From Chromatiales bacterium (GTDB taxonomy: Bacteria > Pseudomonadota > Gammaproteobacteria > JACCYU01), in contig JAPSGG010000125.1 of the NCBI GenBank assembly GCA_031177845.1, forward strand, positions 1-5,766: a stretch of 5,766 nt of DNA. Reading direction: 5' to 3'. Positions 5,692-5,766 of this stretch are shown in pieces. A program made the position numbers and the translations under genes. Each line of letters starts with the position of its first letter. The first letter of the stretch is position 1. The notes under the pieces were generated by a model. The model ran no database searches, was not told the origin of the DNA, and worked only from the letters and a program-made list of their open reading frames with translations.

Positions 5692-5766
5692 GAGATTCGG
5701 TGCGCTCGGCCGTGCGCCAGGCGCGGATCGAATCCCGCAGCACTTCGTAAGACGTTTGCAGAAATA
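5684..5766 (-). CDS. C-terminal end of an unidentified leftward gene (partial)
   Basis: Only the last 26 residues are visible: FLQTSYEVLRDSIRAW followed by RTAERTESRA and a TGA stop. This looks like an amphipathic helix with a charged end, but it is too short for a family call. Support that it is real comes from the Rho-independent terminator that begins within its last codons. The other two minus-strand frames are also open here, so the frame choice depends on that terminator and on protein-like composition. It could belong to the same glycan locus, read in the same direction, but as a separate transcript. Confidence 0.55.
   Translation of the reverse strand, partial: FLQTSYEVLRDSIRAWRTAERTESRA

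Noticed and set aside
5568..5750. A 60-codon GTG-started plus-strand frame right after the small membrane protein
   Set aside because: It runs through the leftward terminator and the end of the leftward gene. Its composition is Arg-rich and it shows no hydrophobic or domain pattern. A tiny second gene cannot be fully excluded.
5335..5766. A long minus-strand frame open from the right edge to 5335
   Set aside because: It reads through the Rho-independent terminator at 5668-5691 and is Pro/Arg/Cys-rich, like a shadow of the plus-strand small ORF.

Overview
The window looks like a chromosomal piece of a GC-rich bacterium, most likely one of the Pseudomonadota. The evidence is GC-rich codon choice, a near-perfect sigma-54 promoter, a strong Shine-Dalgarno site and proteobacterial-style glycan genes. 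No 16S or other taxonomic marker is present, so the assignment is tentative. I see no insertion sequence, tRNA, rRNA or CRISPR array.

The main content is a leftward (minus-strand) operon-like run of three genes, read from right to left. The first (2191-4731) is an 846-residue fusion of a GT-B glycosyltransferase to a complete UDP-galactopyranose mutase, ending in a His/Asp/Arg/Gly-rich repeat tail. The second (818-2026) is a cytoplasmic clan GH-A (GH1-like) glycoside hydrolase. The third (1-781, cut by the window edge) is the N-terminal membrane domain of an ABC exporter. Together they suggest a pathway in which UDP-galactofuranose is made, a galactofuranose-containing glycan or glycolipid is assembled and trimmed in the cytoplasm, and the product is exported across the inner membrane. 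The pathway is inferred; each family call rests on visible motifs.

Upstream of the fusion gene is a 615-base gene-free region (4732-5346). It holds a sigma-54-type -24/-12 promoter (4844-4859) pointing into the operon, a leader stem-loop, two adjacent A-tracts, and a 9-bp inverted repeat at an enhancer-like distance. The operon is therefore probably switched on by an unseen enhancer-binding regulator.

To the right, a 70-residue putative membrane protein (5347-5559) is read rightward. It converges on the tail end of an unidentified leftward gene (5684-5766) whose stop codon lies inside a Rho-independent terminator.

The most unusual signal is an A10 run in the coding strand, exactly in the linker between the glycosyltransferase and mutase domains. 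A one-base slip in either direction hits a stop within six codons, which would release a free glycosyltransferase. This could be programmed transcriptional slippage or phase variation.
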